Below, piece after piece: positions 6,184 to 13,407 of a DNA stretch of 17,194 bases (its first letter is position 1; each line of letters opens with the position of its first letter). The position numbers and the translations under genes are program-made. Below the pieces are notes generated by a model that was given only the letters and a program-made list of their open reading frames with translations, was not told the DNA's origin and made no database searches. Source of the stretch: Desulfurococcales archaeon (GTDB lineage Archaea; Thermoproteota; Thermoprotei_A; Sulfolobales; NBVN01); assembly GCA_023255965.1 (NCBI GenBank), contig JAGDWE010000028.1:1-17194 (forward strand). The letters are read 5' to 3'.

Positions 6184-6454
6184 ATGTTTATGAAGCATCA
6201 GCAATTAGCAACTACACTATATATAAATTTGGTGACATAAATTACTGAAGTTGATACTCTCTACGAAGTTGCTTCGCTTTTAATGACTTATCATATTGCT
6301 TGACGTCGAGATACTTAATCCTTTTAGGCTATTAGAGCGTGCCGGTATAGCAGAATCCGTATTTTCTAAATCAAGATTCGATAAAGATACTACTACGAAC
6401 CTAGCGAATTAGATGGAGAGTGACGAAACCAGCATGGACCACTATGGAATCTAG
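6184..6454 (+). pseudogene. Possible decayed gene, about 90 codons, with stops and one frameshift
   Basis: ATG 6184 opens MFMKHQQLATTLYINLVT and stops at TAA 6238. The same frame resumes immediately with ITEVDTLYEVASLLMTYHIA and stops at TGA 6301. The +1 frame continues without a break as DVEILNPFRLLERAGIAESV and onward to TAG 6410, and ATG 6413 follows in frame for 13 codons (MESDETSMDHYGI). The successive segments look protein-like and follow each other in order, so a decayed gene is more likely than chance, though not proven. A TATA-like CTATATATAAAT lies at about 6217-6228. No family is recognised. Confidence 0.35.
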
Positions 6455-6468
6455 CTCATGATATATTA

Positions 6469-6963
6469 CTATAATCCTCTAGCCATCAAGTAGGCATCTT
6501 CCCCATCTAAGTAATAATGCCTTAATACTTTGATTTTCTTAAATCCTAACCCCTCATAAAGTCTTATGGCTGGCGTATTACTAACTCTAACCTCAAGATA
6601 TACTTCCTCAACCCCATAGTGATTCTTAAGCCTATCCATGGATTCTAACATTAGCTTCATGCCTATGCCCCTCCTTCGATAATCCGGGAGAACAGCTATA
6701 CTGACTACGTGACCCAACTTTAATAACTTTCTGTTTATGAAGCCTAACCCAGTCTCAACTCTACACATCACATAGCCAACTACCTTACCATTTATCTCAG
6801 CAACGAGGAATGCCTTACCCCAGGCATTTAAGTGATCTAACCAGAAATCGTATGGGTAGTGCTCTGGTAGGCATAGTAGGTTAATTTCAATAACATCCTT
6901 CAACTCCTCCTTCCTAACCTCCCTTATCGCTATATCATTCATGCCCATAATAATCACATACAT
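6469..6963 (-). CDS. GNAT N-acetyltransferase, RimI/Ard1-like N-terminal acetyltransferase
   Basis: Predicted protein N-alpha-acetyltransferase using acetyl-CoA, related to archaeal Ard1/RimI, which acetylates nascent N-termini and ribosomal proteins. About 164 residues cover one GNAT domain: IREVRKEELKDVIEINLLCLPEHYP (shown here in part as beta1-alpha1), then VVSIAVLPDYRRRGIGMKLM with the acetyl-CoA pyrophosphate loop RRRGIG at 96-101, and the late motif NTPAIRLYEGLGFKKIKVLRHYY typical of RimI. I chose ATG 6963 because the TATA box at 6982-6992 predicts transcription starting there, which suggests a leaderless mRNA. TTG 6969 or ATG 6942 (MNDIAIREV) are alternatives. It is divergent from coaBC. 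Confidence 0.88.
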   Translation of the reverse strand: MYVIIMGMNDIAIREVRKEELKDVIEINLLCLPEHYPYDFWLDHLNAWGKAFLVAEINGKVVGYVMCRVETGLGFINRKLLKLGHVVSIAVLPDYRRRGIGMKLMLESMDRLKNHYGVEEVYLEVRVSNTPAIRLYEGLGFKKIKVLRHYYLDGEDAYLMARGL

Positions 6964-6981
6964 AATCAAATTACTATAATA

Positions 6982-6992
6982 TTTTTAAAAAT
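6982..6992 (-). promoter_or_regulatory. TATA box of the GNAT gene
   Basis: TTTTTAAAAAT on the minus strand, centred about 25 bases before ATG 6963, so the transcript probably begins at or very near the start codon. The adjoining AT-rich stretch (to about 7005) probably also serves the divergent coaBC operon. Confidence 0.55.
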
Positions 6993-7056
6993 TAATTAAA
7001 GATTAAGAATAGGGTCATAAACGCTTGAGTACCATCCAAGCCGTGAAATCCTAGGC

Positions 7057-8268
7057 ATGACATCTAATGCGTTAAGCGGTAAGAAGATAGTACTTGGCGT
7101 TACAGGTAGTGTGGCTGTGTATAAAGCTATCGATCTAGCCAGAGAATTGCTCCGTAGGTCTGCCGAAGTATATACAGTTATGTCTATAGAGGCAGCTAAC
7201 TTAGTTAGCCCTGAATTATTTAAATGGGCGACAGGTAAGGAGGTTTACATCGAATTCAAAGGCGAGGTCGGCCATGTGGCTTTAAGCAGGGAGTGTGACG
7301 CCATGGTAATCGCTCCTGCTACAGCTAATACTATAGCAAAGGTCGTTTTAGGGGTATGTGACACTCCAGTCACGCTAACAGCACTTAATTTCATGGGGCT
7401 TAAGAAGCCGGTTATAATGGTGCCGGCTATGCATTTAGCTATGTATGATGCGCCGCAGATTAGGGAAGCAATAAATAAGCTTAAATCCTATGGAGTAGTT
7501 TTTGTTGACCCAATAGTTGATGGTAAAACAGCTAAATTCCCTAATATAGAGGACATCGCACTAGCTACCGAGGTAAGTGTATTACGTGGCAAGGATCTAG
7601 GGGGATCGAAGATATTAATTACTGCAGGACCTACTAGGGAGTTCTTAGATCCAGTGAGATTTCTTTCAAATCCTAGTTCAGGCAAGATGGGTATCGCATT
7701 AGCTAAGGAGGCATACTTCAGAGGGGCTGAGGTAACGCTAATTCACGGACCCATAAACAAGGCTTTAATACCTAACTACTTAAGATCTATTCAAGTAGTT
7801 ACTACTGAGGACATGCTTAATGCTGTAGTTAAGGAGGTAACTGCTCAGAGCTATGACGCGGTAATTCTGGCTGGAGCTCCCTCGGACTTTAGATTCAGGA
7901 ATGTAAGTAACTTAAAGGTTGACTCAGCAATTCAATCATTAAGGGTGGAACTAGAAGCTACTCCCAAGATCGCCATAGAGGTCAGAAAGCATTTTAAGGG
8001 TTTATTAGTTGGTTTCGCGGCCGAGACCGTTAATAGCGATTTAACGCTCCTTAGGAATAAGGCGTTAAGAAAGCTGTATGAAAGAGGCTTTAATATAATT
8101 GTTGCTAATGATGTATCACGAAGTGATATCGGATTTGATAGCGACTATGATGAAGTATTAATATTATCCGATGATGGTCTAGAAAGACATGTACGAAAAA
8201 CGCGTAAGGAATTAATAGCTAGGGAGCTACTTGACATAGTTAGGGACTATTTAAGGAGGTTTAAATGA
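7057..8268 (+). CDS. coaBC: Bifunctional phosphopantothenoylcysteine decarboxylase / phosphopantothenate-cysteine ligase
   Basis: Two consecutive steps of coenzyme A synthesis. The N-terminal CoaC half (about 1-180) is the FMN-dependent decarboxylase: GVTGSVAVYKAIDLARELL at the start, catalytic histidine 73 in VGHVALSRE, the APATANT flavin loop, and PAMHLAMY at 123-130. The third motif is PAMH rather than the PAMN of E. coli, a variant I recall from archaeal homologs. The CoaB half (about 183-403) begins with LITAGPTREFLDPVRFLSNP, continues SSGKMG, and has AGAPSDFRF and LLVGFAAET as in nucleotide-dependent ligases. The 403-residue length is normal. Its last four bases overlap the pantoate kinase start. 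Confidence 0.95.
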   Translation: MTSNALSGKKIVLGVTGSVAVYKAIDLARELLRRSAEVYTVMSIEAANLVSPELFKWATGKEVYIEFKGEVGHVALSRECDAMVIAPATANTIAKVVLGVCDTPVTLTALNFMGLKKPVIMVPAMHLAMYDAPQIREAINKLKSYGVVFVDPIVDGKTAKFPNIEDIALATEVSVLRGKDLGGSKILITAGPTREFLDPVRFLSNPSSGKMGIALAKEAYFRGAEVTLIHGPINKALIPNYLRSIQVVTTEDMLNAVVKEVTAQSYDAVILAGAPSDFRFRNVSNLKVDSAIQSLRVELEATPKIAIEVRKHFKGLLVGFAAETVNSDLTLLRNKALRKLYERGFNIIVANDVSRSDIGFDSDYDEVLILSDDGLERHVRKTRKELIARELLDIVRDYLRRFK

Positions 8269-9131
8269 GGGTCCTGATACCGCTACATGTGACCGGGTTC
8301 TGGTATGTGGTTAAGTCCTATCATCCATTATTTACTGGTTCCTTAGGGGCTGGTCTAACGTTAGATCCTCCAATAATTGCCGAACCATGGAGCAGTGAGT
8401 GTAAGGTGGTCATAAATGACGAGTGCGTCGAATTCCCCACAGTTAAATTAGCGCATAAATTAGGTGGATTTAGTAGGCACTTAACAGCATACGTTAAATC
8501 TAAGGCATCATTAGGCGAAGGATATGGCTTAAGCGCTGCTTTAACACTAGCTTACCTAGCTATAAACATATTTAATAACTCCAAGTCAACTACATGGAAT
8601 AAAGTAGCATCCTTAGCCCATATAGCTGAGGTGCTTAATGAAACTGGATACGGTGATGTAATCGCTGAGGTGTATGGAGGAGGGCTAGTTATTAGGACTT
8701 CAGCTGGTCCTCCCGGGATAGGCTCTATAGACGTTATTCCATTAAGTAATTCCTTAAGGGTAATTACTATACCGCTAGGTAAGCTAACAACTACCGATAT
8801 GTTCAAGAGATATAGGGATAGAATAAATGAGGTAGGCATTACCATCTACAGAAAATTCATTGAAGCTCCCAGCATCGAATCCTTCGCCCAGCTAGCCTAC
8901 GAATTTAGCGTTAATGTAGGCATGCTTGACAAGGAATTAGATGAATTGTTAAGGTCTAAATTATTAAAGTACTTATCTAATGGCTGCGTACTAGGTTACT
9001 TCGTCAAAAAAAAGTTGCTATGCATTATATGTGAGGATAGTTGCGTTGCCGACGTATTTAACTCGTTAATTAAGTATTTTAACTCAGTTAAGATTTTTAA
9101 TATAGCCAGACATGGTTCGCTGATGATGTGA
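8265..9131 (+). CDS. Pantoate kinase (GHMP family)
   Basis: Archaeal replacement for the bacterial pantothenate route: ATP-dependent phosphorylation of pantoate to 4-phosphopantoate, as shown for the Thermococcus enzyme. The 288-residue protein has the family opening IPLHVTGFWYVVKSYHP, a GSLGAGLTLDP segment, and the GHMP ATP-binding loop ASLGEGYGLSAALTLAYLAI (residues 86-105 approximately), followed by NETGYGDVIAEVYGGGLVIR. ATG 8265 overlaps the coaBC stop (ATGA), so translation is coupled, and the phosphopantothenate synthetase follows one base after its stop. Gene context makes this assignment much stronger than homology to other GHMP kinases would. Confidence 0.92.
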   Translation: MRVLIPLHVTGFWYVVKSYHPLFTGSLGAGLTLDPPIIAEPWSSECKVVINDECVEFPTVKLAHKLGGFSRHLTAYVKSKASLGEGYGLSAALTLAYLAINIFNNSKSTTWNKVASLAHIAEVLNETGYGDVIAEVYGGGLVIRTSAGPPGIGSIDVIPLSNSLRVITIPLGKLTTTDMFKRYRDRINEVGITIYRKFIEAPSIESFAQLAYEFSVNVGMLDKELDELLRSKLLKYLSNGCVLGYFVKKKLLCIICEDSCVADVFNSLIKYFNSVKIFNIARHGSLMM

Positions 9132-9132
9132 T

Positions 9133-9942
9133 ATGGTTGAGCTATCACCTAAGCACCCTAGGTACCATTCATTACTTATCAGAGAGAAAATAGTAGATGG
9201 TTTTAGAAAGGGCCTCGTAGTTCCTGAGGGACTTATAGCTCATGGAAGGGGAGAGTGCTTTGATTACTTGATAGGTGAGGCGACCATCCCACCAGCATTA
9301 AAGGCTATTAGGGCTGCTGCAGCAGCCTTGATAACAGCTAAGCATCCAGTTATCTCAGTTAATGGTAATGCTGCCGCATTAGTACCCAAGGAGATAGTAG
9401 AGCTAGCTAAGCTAGTAAATGCTAAGTTAGAGGTTAATCTATTTCATAGGACGCGTGAGAGGCAGATACTAATAGCCGAGACGTTGAGATCCTACGGAGC
9501 TAAGGAGGTACTAGGAGTCGATGATGAGCTGATCGCTATACCCGAGGTTTTCAGTGAGAGGCGAATGGTTAGTGCTAGGGGTATATACTTAGCTGATGTA
9601 GTTCTAGTTCCTCTAGAGGATGGCGACCGAACTGAGGCTCTTAGGAGGCTCGGTAAGACCGTAATTGCCGTGGATTTAAATCCCCTATCAAGGACTTCTA
9701 GGGCAGCCTCTATATCTATAGTTGATAATATAGTTAGGGCTATGCCGAAGTTGATAAACGAGGTCAAAGACTTAAGAAGCAACTATAGTTTAGAGAAGAT
9801 AAGAGAAATACTAGCCTCATACAATAATGAGGAGGTTTTAAAGGAATCTATTAGGTACATACTTAATAGACTTACTGAACTATCTAGGAGCTTAAAGTTA
9901 ATCACCTACTTAAGCGTTGATTCCAGATCGACGGGCTTCTGA
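9133..9942 (+). CDS. 4-phosphopantoate-beta-alanine ligase (archaeal phosphopantothenate synthetase)
   Basis: Joins 4-phosphopantoate and beta-alanine with ATP to make 4'-phosphopantothenate, the substrate of the CoaB half encoded two genes upstream. The 269 residues match the archaeal family: HPRYHSLLIREKIVDGFRKG, then LIAHGRGECFDYLIGE, a central HPVISVNGNAAALVPKEIV nucleotide-binding segment, LEVNLFHRTRERQ, and VVLVPLEDGDRTEALRR before VIAVDLNPLSRTSRAA. ATG 9133 lies one base after the pantoate kinase stop. The last 37 bases overlap the convergent gene that ends at 9906. Confidence 0.94.
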   Translation: MVELSPKHPRYHSLLIREKIVDGFRKGLVVPEGLIAHGRGECFDYLIGEATIPPALKAIRAAAAALITAKHPVISVNGNAAALVPKEIVELAKLVNAKLEVNLFHRTRERQILIAETLRSYGAKEVLGVDDELIAIPEVFSERRMVSARGIYLADVVLVPLEDGDRTEALRRLGKTVIAVDLNPLSRTSRAASISIVDNIVRAMPKLINEVKDLRSNYSLEKIREILASYNNEEVLKESIRYILNRLTELSRSLKLITYLSVDSRSTGF

Positions 9943-10568
9943 GTAGCGATAACATCTAAGTTGACCCCCTTAAGCTTCTTTACAGCTACGGTTAAGTACT
10001 TAATGAATAAACTAGCTTTGCCGTTGAACTCCCTAAACTCTTCACCGTACTTCTGAGTCTCTTTAAATAACTTAACTATTAATTGCGCATCATTAAATAT
10101 TAAGTTCTTAATTCTCTCCTTATCGATTAAAGTTAATCGCTCCTTGGATGTTAGTTCAATCAACTCATCGATTAACTTATCTATATCAACGATATCTACT
10201 TGAATTTTAAGCAATAAAACCTCAGGATCATCACATTCGTCCTCAACATCCCTACCCTCATATACACTTAATGCTTTAGAAACAGCTGATGGGTCTTTAA
10301 ACCTCCACCATCTCTGATTCGCTGATCTATAGGTCGTTTCAATTACGCCAAACTCCCTCTCAAGAATCCTAAGTAATTGATTAGGGTTATAGCTTATCCC
10401 CCTCTCCCTTAATTTGTTAGTTAATGACTTATAATCGAAGTCTCCAGGCACTTTCCTATTCATTAGTAAATTAGATTGATATATTTCATAAGCTACCTTT
10501 AGAAGCACGTATGCCTTCTCCCCATACTTGTATATTGAGTCAAGCACTATGGCCTCGCTAATACCCAT
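9906..10568 (-). CDS. Hypothetical archaeal protein, winged-helix-like N-terminus and helical C-terminus
   Basis: A 220-residue protein I cannot assign. Residues about 20-100 look like a winged helix: helix AYVLLKVAYEIYQ, then DYKSLTNKLRERGISYNPNQ, a helix LLRILEREFGVIE, and a wing TTYRSANQRWWRFKDP. Residues about 118-200 are mostly helical and charged (IDKLIDELIELTSKERLTLI, later ELFKETQKYG-like repeats), compatible with a coiled coil for self-association. A transcription-factor or chromatin role is an inference only. The start ATG 10568 has AAAGGAAG about ten bases upstream. Its 3' end runs 37 bases into the convergent phosphopantothenate synthetase gene. Confidence 0.75.
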   Translation of the reverse strand: MGISEAIVLDSIYKYGEKAYVLLKVAYEIYQSNLLMNRKVPGDFDYKSLTNKLRERGISYNPNQLLRILEREFGVIETTYRSANQRWWRFKDPSAVSKALSVYEGRDVEDECDDPEVLLLKIQVDIVDIDKLIDELIELTSKERLTLIDKERIKNLIFNDAQLIVKLFKETQKYGEEFREFNGKASLFIKYLTVAVKKLKGVNLDVIATQKPVDLESTLK

Positions 10569-10640
10569 AGAATCAACTTCCTTTAATAATATACTAAGAG
10601 TGATTATTTAAGAGCTACTAATAAATGCCGATTTAAGTAG

Positions 10641-10650
10641 TATTTATAAG
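10641..10650 (-). promoter_or_regulatory. TATA box upstream of the 220-residue gene
   Basis: CTTATAAATA on the minus strand is the best TATA match between this gene and the one upstream; it predicts transcription start near 10620 with a leader of about 50 bases. A weaker TATATTATT at 10585-10593 would give an almost leaderless transcript instead. Confidence 0.4.
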
Positions 10651-10674
10651 CAGTATTACCTTGATTAAGCAACT

Positions 10675-10965
10675 TCATAAGTTATTTATTATGCCTGCGG
10701 CTACCTTATCATTAAACAGCCATGACTTGCTGTCTACTAACCTCTCTATGATTTTATCCACTATATCCGACGCCTTAGTCCTTTCATCAATATAAATCAC
10801 CTCATCATCGATGAAGATCACATCCATGTTACTTCCATTAGTAATTATTAGATTAAGCCTAACATTATGATCCTCTTCAATATATTTCTTTACCTTATTA
10901 AGCTTCTTAATTATTTTTCTTGAATTCTTGGGTGTAATGCTTGCAATTAACGTTATCTCATTCAT
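10675..10965 (-). CDS. Small hypothetical protein with thioredoxin-like secondary structure but no CxxC
   Basis: 96 residues, not a family I recognise. The predicted order is strand (EITLIASITP), long basic helix (SRKIIKKLNKVKKYIEED), strand (VRLNLIITN), two strands (MDVIFIDDEVIYIDE) and helix (KASDIVDKIIERL). This resembles a glutaredoxin/thioredoxin-like minimal fold, with FIDDEVIYI where such proteins have a beta hairpin, but the active-site CxxC is replaced by TPKNSRK and the protein has no cysteine. A non-redox scaffold or binding role is possible. ATG 10965 has GGGA upstream and a good TATA box at 10998-11007. The 220-residue gene follows after about 106 bases. Confidence 0.7.
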   Translation of the reverse strand: MNEITLIASITPKNSRKIIKKLNKVKKYIEEDHNVRLNLIITNGSNMDVIFIDDEVIYIDERTKASDIVDKIIERLVDSKSWLFNDKVAAGIINNL

Positions 10966-10997
10966 CTAATCCCAAGTCACTATTTGGTCAATGATAT

Positions 10998-11007
10998 TAT
11001 TTATATA
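10998..11007 (-). promoter_or_regulatory. TATA box of the 96-residue gene
   Basis: TATATAAATA on the minus strand, centred about 37 bases upstream of ATG 10965; predicted transcription start is near 10976, leaving a leader of about 11 bases with GGGA. Confidence 0.6.
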
Positions 11008-11102
11008 GTTTATGCTAGCATTCACCACATATTGTGAGCTTTGCAGAGTAATTAACGAATTTAAACCTGCACGTTGCTTATCATTAATAACTCCTAATTG
11101 GG

Positions 11103-11116
11103 GAAACCTTTAAATA
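11103..11116 (+). promoter_or_regulatory. BRE and TATA box of the PA14-domain gene
   Basis: GAAACC followed by TTTAAATA matches the archaeal BRE/TATA arrangement and predicts transcription start near 11138, seven bases before ATG 11145. Confidence 0.65.
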
Positions 11117-11144
11117 CATACTACATCATGATATTTACCTCAGG

Positions 11145-11858
11145 ATGATTATGAAGTATTTAGTGATTAGACTTCAGTCAGGCTTTACTCAAGGCTTGCT
11201 GGGACATTATTACTTAATTAAAGACGTTGATAATTTAATTGTAAGCAATGAACCGTTAATGATTAGAGTAGACCCGCTCATAGATTTCATATGGTTTGAG
11301 TCGCCGTTTAATAATTTAGATGTAATGGATTTCATGGTTAAGTGGGAAGGTTATTTACGAGTTGATGAGGAGGGTTATTATGTATTCTTCATGGAGTGCG
11401 ATGATGGCTGTGTACTACAGTTAGATGATGAGGAGGTAATTAGCGGATGGAAAGAGCAACCTCCAACACTTTACTACTCTAAGCCGTTATTCCTAAGTAG
11501 AGGCTCGCATAAATTGAAGGTAAATTACTACAACGTAGGACCATTCGGATTAGTTAAGCTAGGCTGGGTTACCCCTAAGGGGCTGGTAACTACCTTACCG
11601 AGTGATAACCTCTATACAAGACGCGGTGAAGTAATTACTATTAAGGGTTTAAGGCCTGGCAGCATGATCGAGTTATGGAACAATAGATTATTAGGAAGGG
11701 CAGTTGCTGACGATTATGGAATGGCATTTATTAAGATAGATTCCGAAAGGCCTGTAGATGGATACTTCAAAATAATGTCTAACGGGGGTCTAGAGTTCCA
11801 GTCGTCTATAGTAAGGGACATTTGGGGTGGGGATATATTTGAGGTGAAGGAGCTATGA
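11145..11858 (+). CDS. PA14-domain protein, probable carbohydrate-binding, no visible signal peptide
   Basis: Residues about 17-151 match the PA14 beta-barrel pattern found in toxins, adhesins and glycosidases: GLLGHYY, then VDPLIDFIWFESP, FMVKWEGYLRVDEEGYYVFF, the diagnostic ECDDGCVLQLDDEEVI with acidic pairs at 86-87 and 94-95, GW at 101-102, then SRGSHKLKVNYYN and LVKLGWVTP. The remaining residues (about 155-237) look like a small beta-sandwich (GEVITIKGLRPGSMIELWNN). PA14 domains usually bind glycans through an aspartate pair and calcium. The N-terminus (MIMKYLVIRLQSGF) is not a convincing signal peptide, so location is unclear; ATG 11151 is an alternative start. The last six bases overlap the convergent phosphoesterase gene. 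Confidence 0.8.
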   Translation: MIMKYLVIRLQSGFTQGLLGHYYLIKDVDNLIVSNEPLMIRVDPLIDFIWFESPFNNLDVMDFMVKWEGYLRVDEEGYYVFFMECDDGCVLQLDDEEVISGWKEQPPTLYYSKPLFLSRGSHKLKVNYYNVGPFGLVKLGWVTPKGLVTTLPSDNLYTRRGEVITIKGLRPGSMIELWNNRLLGRAVADDYGMAFIKIDSERPVDGYFKIMSNGGLEFQSSIVRDIWGGDIFEVKEL

Positions 11859-12446
11859 GTTTATTGACCGAAATTCGTAACTTAAAGTCCCGCTATAATA
11901 GTATACTATTAAGTACCTACCCAACATCATTGGTCCGGGATTTATAACAAGCGAGGAATCAAGCCTGCAGACACCTACATTATCATGGTAGTGGCCTGTC
12001 AATACGTACTTTATCCTACACTTTCTTATAAGGTCGAGCAATTCGATTAATCCTCCATGATACTTACCAAGAATTATATCGAGGCAGCCCTTAGGTGGCA
12101 TATGCGTAATGAGCAAATCCAAACCATCGCTACATCTACCAGCTAATCTACGTATCGATTGATGAGCTCCTAAAGCTCCTACAAAACCTATTTTAAGTCC
12201 ATCTATGTTCATTACTTTCCCATCATACAGAACTCCTAGAGTCCTTGCATGTTTAGTTAAGTATATGTCATCACATTCGCCAGGCACAATGACGTACTTA
12301 ATTCCCACACCATCTAGTAAACCTAGGCTGAATGAGAGGTCCCCACCGAAGACGGCTAAATCTATATTTAAGTTATTAAGAATGCCAACTAATTTCTTGA
12401 TGTAAGCCTCATTTCCATGTACGTCAACAACATATGCGATAATCAT
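11853..12446 (-). CDS. Calcineurin-like metallophosphoesterase
   Basis: 197-residue phosphoesterase with the dinuclear metal site in order: D8 and H10 (DVHG), D36 (GGD), the GECDD stretch at 56-60, H115 (THMPP) and H152/H154 (GHYH). The family asparagine in GNHD is glutamate here (G-E-C-D), a variant I recall from an archaeal subfamily with GExDD. The substrate is unknown; such proteins cleave phosphomonoesters or cyclic nucleotides. It starts one base after the stop of the CitG-like gene, so it is third in an operon with the PRTase-type regulator and CitG homolog, which hints at a nucleotide- or CoA-derived phosphoester substrate. Confidence 0.88.
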   Translation of the reverse strand: MIIAYVVDVHGNEAYIKKLVGILNNLNIDLAVFGGDLSFSLGLLDGVGIKYVIVPGECDDIYLTKHARTLGVLYDGKVMNIDGLKIGFVGALGAHQSIRRLAGRCSDGLDLLITHMPPKGCLDIILGKYHGGLIELLDLIRKCRIKYVLTGHYHDNVGVCRLDSSLVINPGPMMLGRYLIVYYYSGTLSYEFRSINS

Positions 12447-12447
12447 C

Positions 12448-13404
12448 TTAAACCGCTACAAGAGGGTTTTCAGCACTAGTATTAAGACCAGGTAGTGATA
12501 TAAGCGTGAAGGATGTAGCTAGAGCTAATATATCAGCCACCGTTCCAGTATTTAAGTGCCTAGACCTTAACTCAGCATCTAATTTACCCGTTAATTGATA
12601 ACAATCCTCTAAATAATGATAATTATTAATAAGCTTTATAATTATGCTACAGTAAGCCCTAATGTTTAATGCCGAAATAACGGAGCCGCTCTTAAATACC
12701 TCGCTGTCTACGAGTCTGCTTAAAATAAATAATTGAGTTTTATTTACAGCCCTAAATAGGTCGAAGTCCTCAGTTAATTTCCTCAGCATAAAGTAATGAG
12801 CATCTAAGGTCAATACGTAGTTATGAGTTATATCATATGCGATCAGATCCCAATAACTAGATTCCATAAGTACCTCCGACAACCTATATCTGCCCCTACT
12901 AATAACGTTGCGTAGGTCTGGAACGCTGCCAGCGTATGAGTTAGCGTAGGATGGATTAATTAATTGAAGCGCTTCGTAAAAGTCTGAGGCATCCTCATCA
13001 GATGCCCTAGATACTAAAATAGTTGATGCCCTTACAGCTAAATTATAAGGATTTATTCCGTGAGTTAATTCGTAATCCTTAAGTGCATAGACTATGGGTA
13101 TGGAGAGCATTAAATACCCTAAGGAGGTATTAGTGCCTATAGCTGAATGGTTGATTAATGCTTTAACCCCTTCCTTAATCCAGTAGCCAAACCTCATCCC
13201 AGGGGACGCATCATTTAATATCAACTTAAATACGTTATAAAGTACGAAGGTTGATGCAATGAACTTATATATATTTAAATTCTTAATGGACTTAACGTAG
13301 CTAACTGTTGAGACCTTGTTAGGGGTTAGGGCCTCAAGTACGAGTCCGAGAGCTAGTGACGTAATAACGTATTCGGTAATACTGCTTTGACCGGCATCAT
13401 CCAT
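12448..13404 (-). CDS. CitG/MdcB-family protein (triphosphoribosyl-dephospho-CoA synthase-like)
   Basis: In bacteria CitG and MdcB join ATP and dephospho-CoA to form the precursor of the prosthetic group of citrate or malonate decarboxylase. This 318-residue protein has the all-helical family plan: an early EALTPNKVSTVSYVKS segment where bacterial proteins have E...P.PGLVD, LGYLMLSIP in the middle, ASDFYEALQLINPSYANSY, and the C-terminal signature RHLNTGTVADILALATSF at 283-300. No decarboxylase acyl carrier or citrate genes are in the window, and the archaeal substrate is unknown to me. It sits three bases after the PRTase-type regulator and one base before the phosphoesterase. Confidence 0.78.
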   Translation of the reverse strand: MDDAGQSSITEYVITSLALGLVLEALTPNKVSTVSYVKSIKNLNIYKFIASTFVLYNVFKLILNDASPGMRFGYWIKEGVKALINHSAIGTNTSLGYLMLSIPIVYALKDYELTHGINPYNLAVRASTILVSRASDEDASDFYEALQLINPSYANSYAGSVPDLRNVISRGRYRLSEVLMESSYWDLIAYDITHNYVLTLDAHYFMLRKLTEDFDLFRAVNKTQLFILSRLVDSEVFKSGSVISALNIRAYCSIIIKLINNYHYLEDCYQLTGKLDAELRSRHLNTGTVADILALATSFTLISLPGLNTSAENPLVAV

Positions 13405-13407
13405 CGA

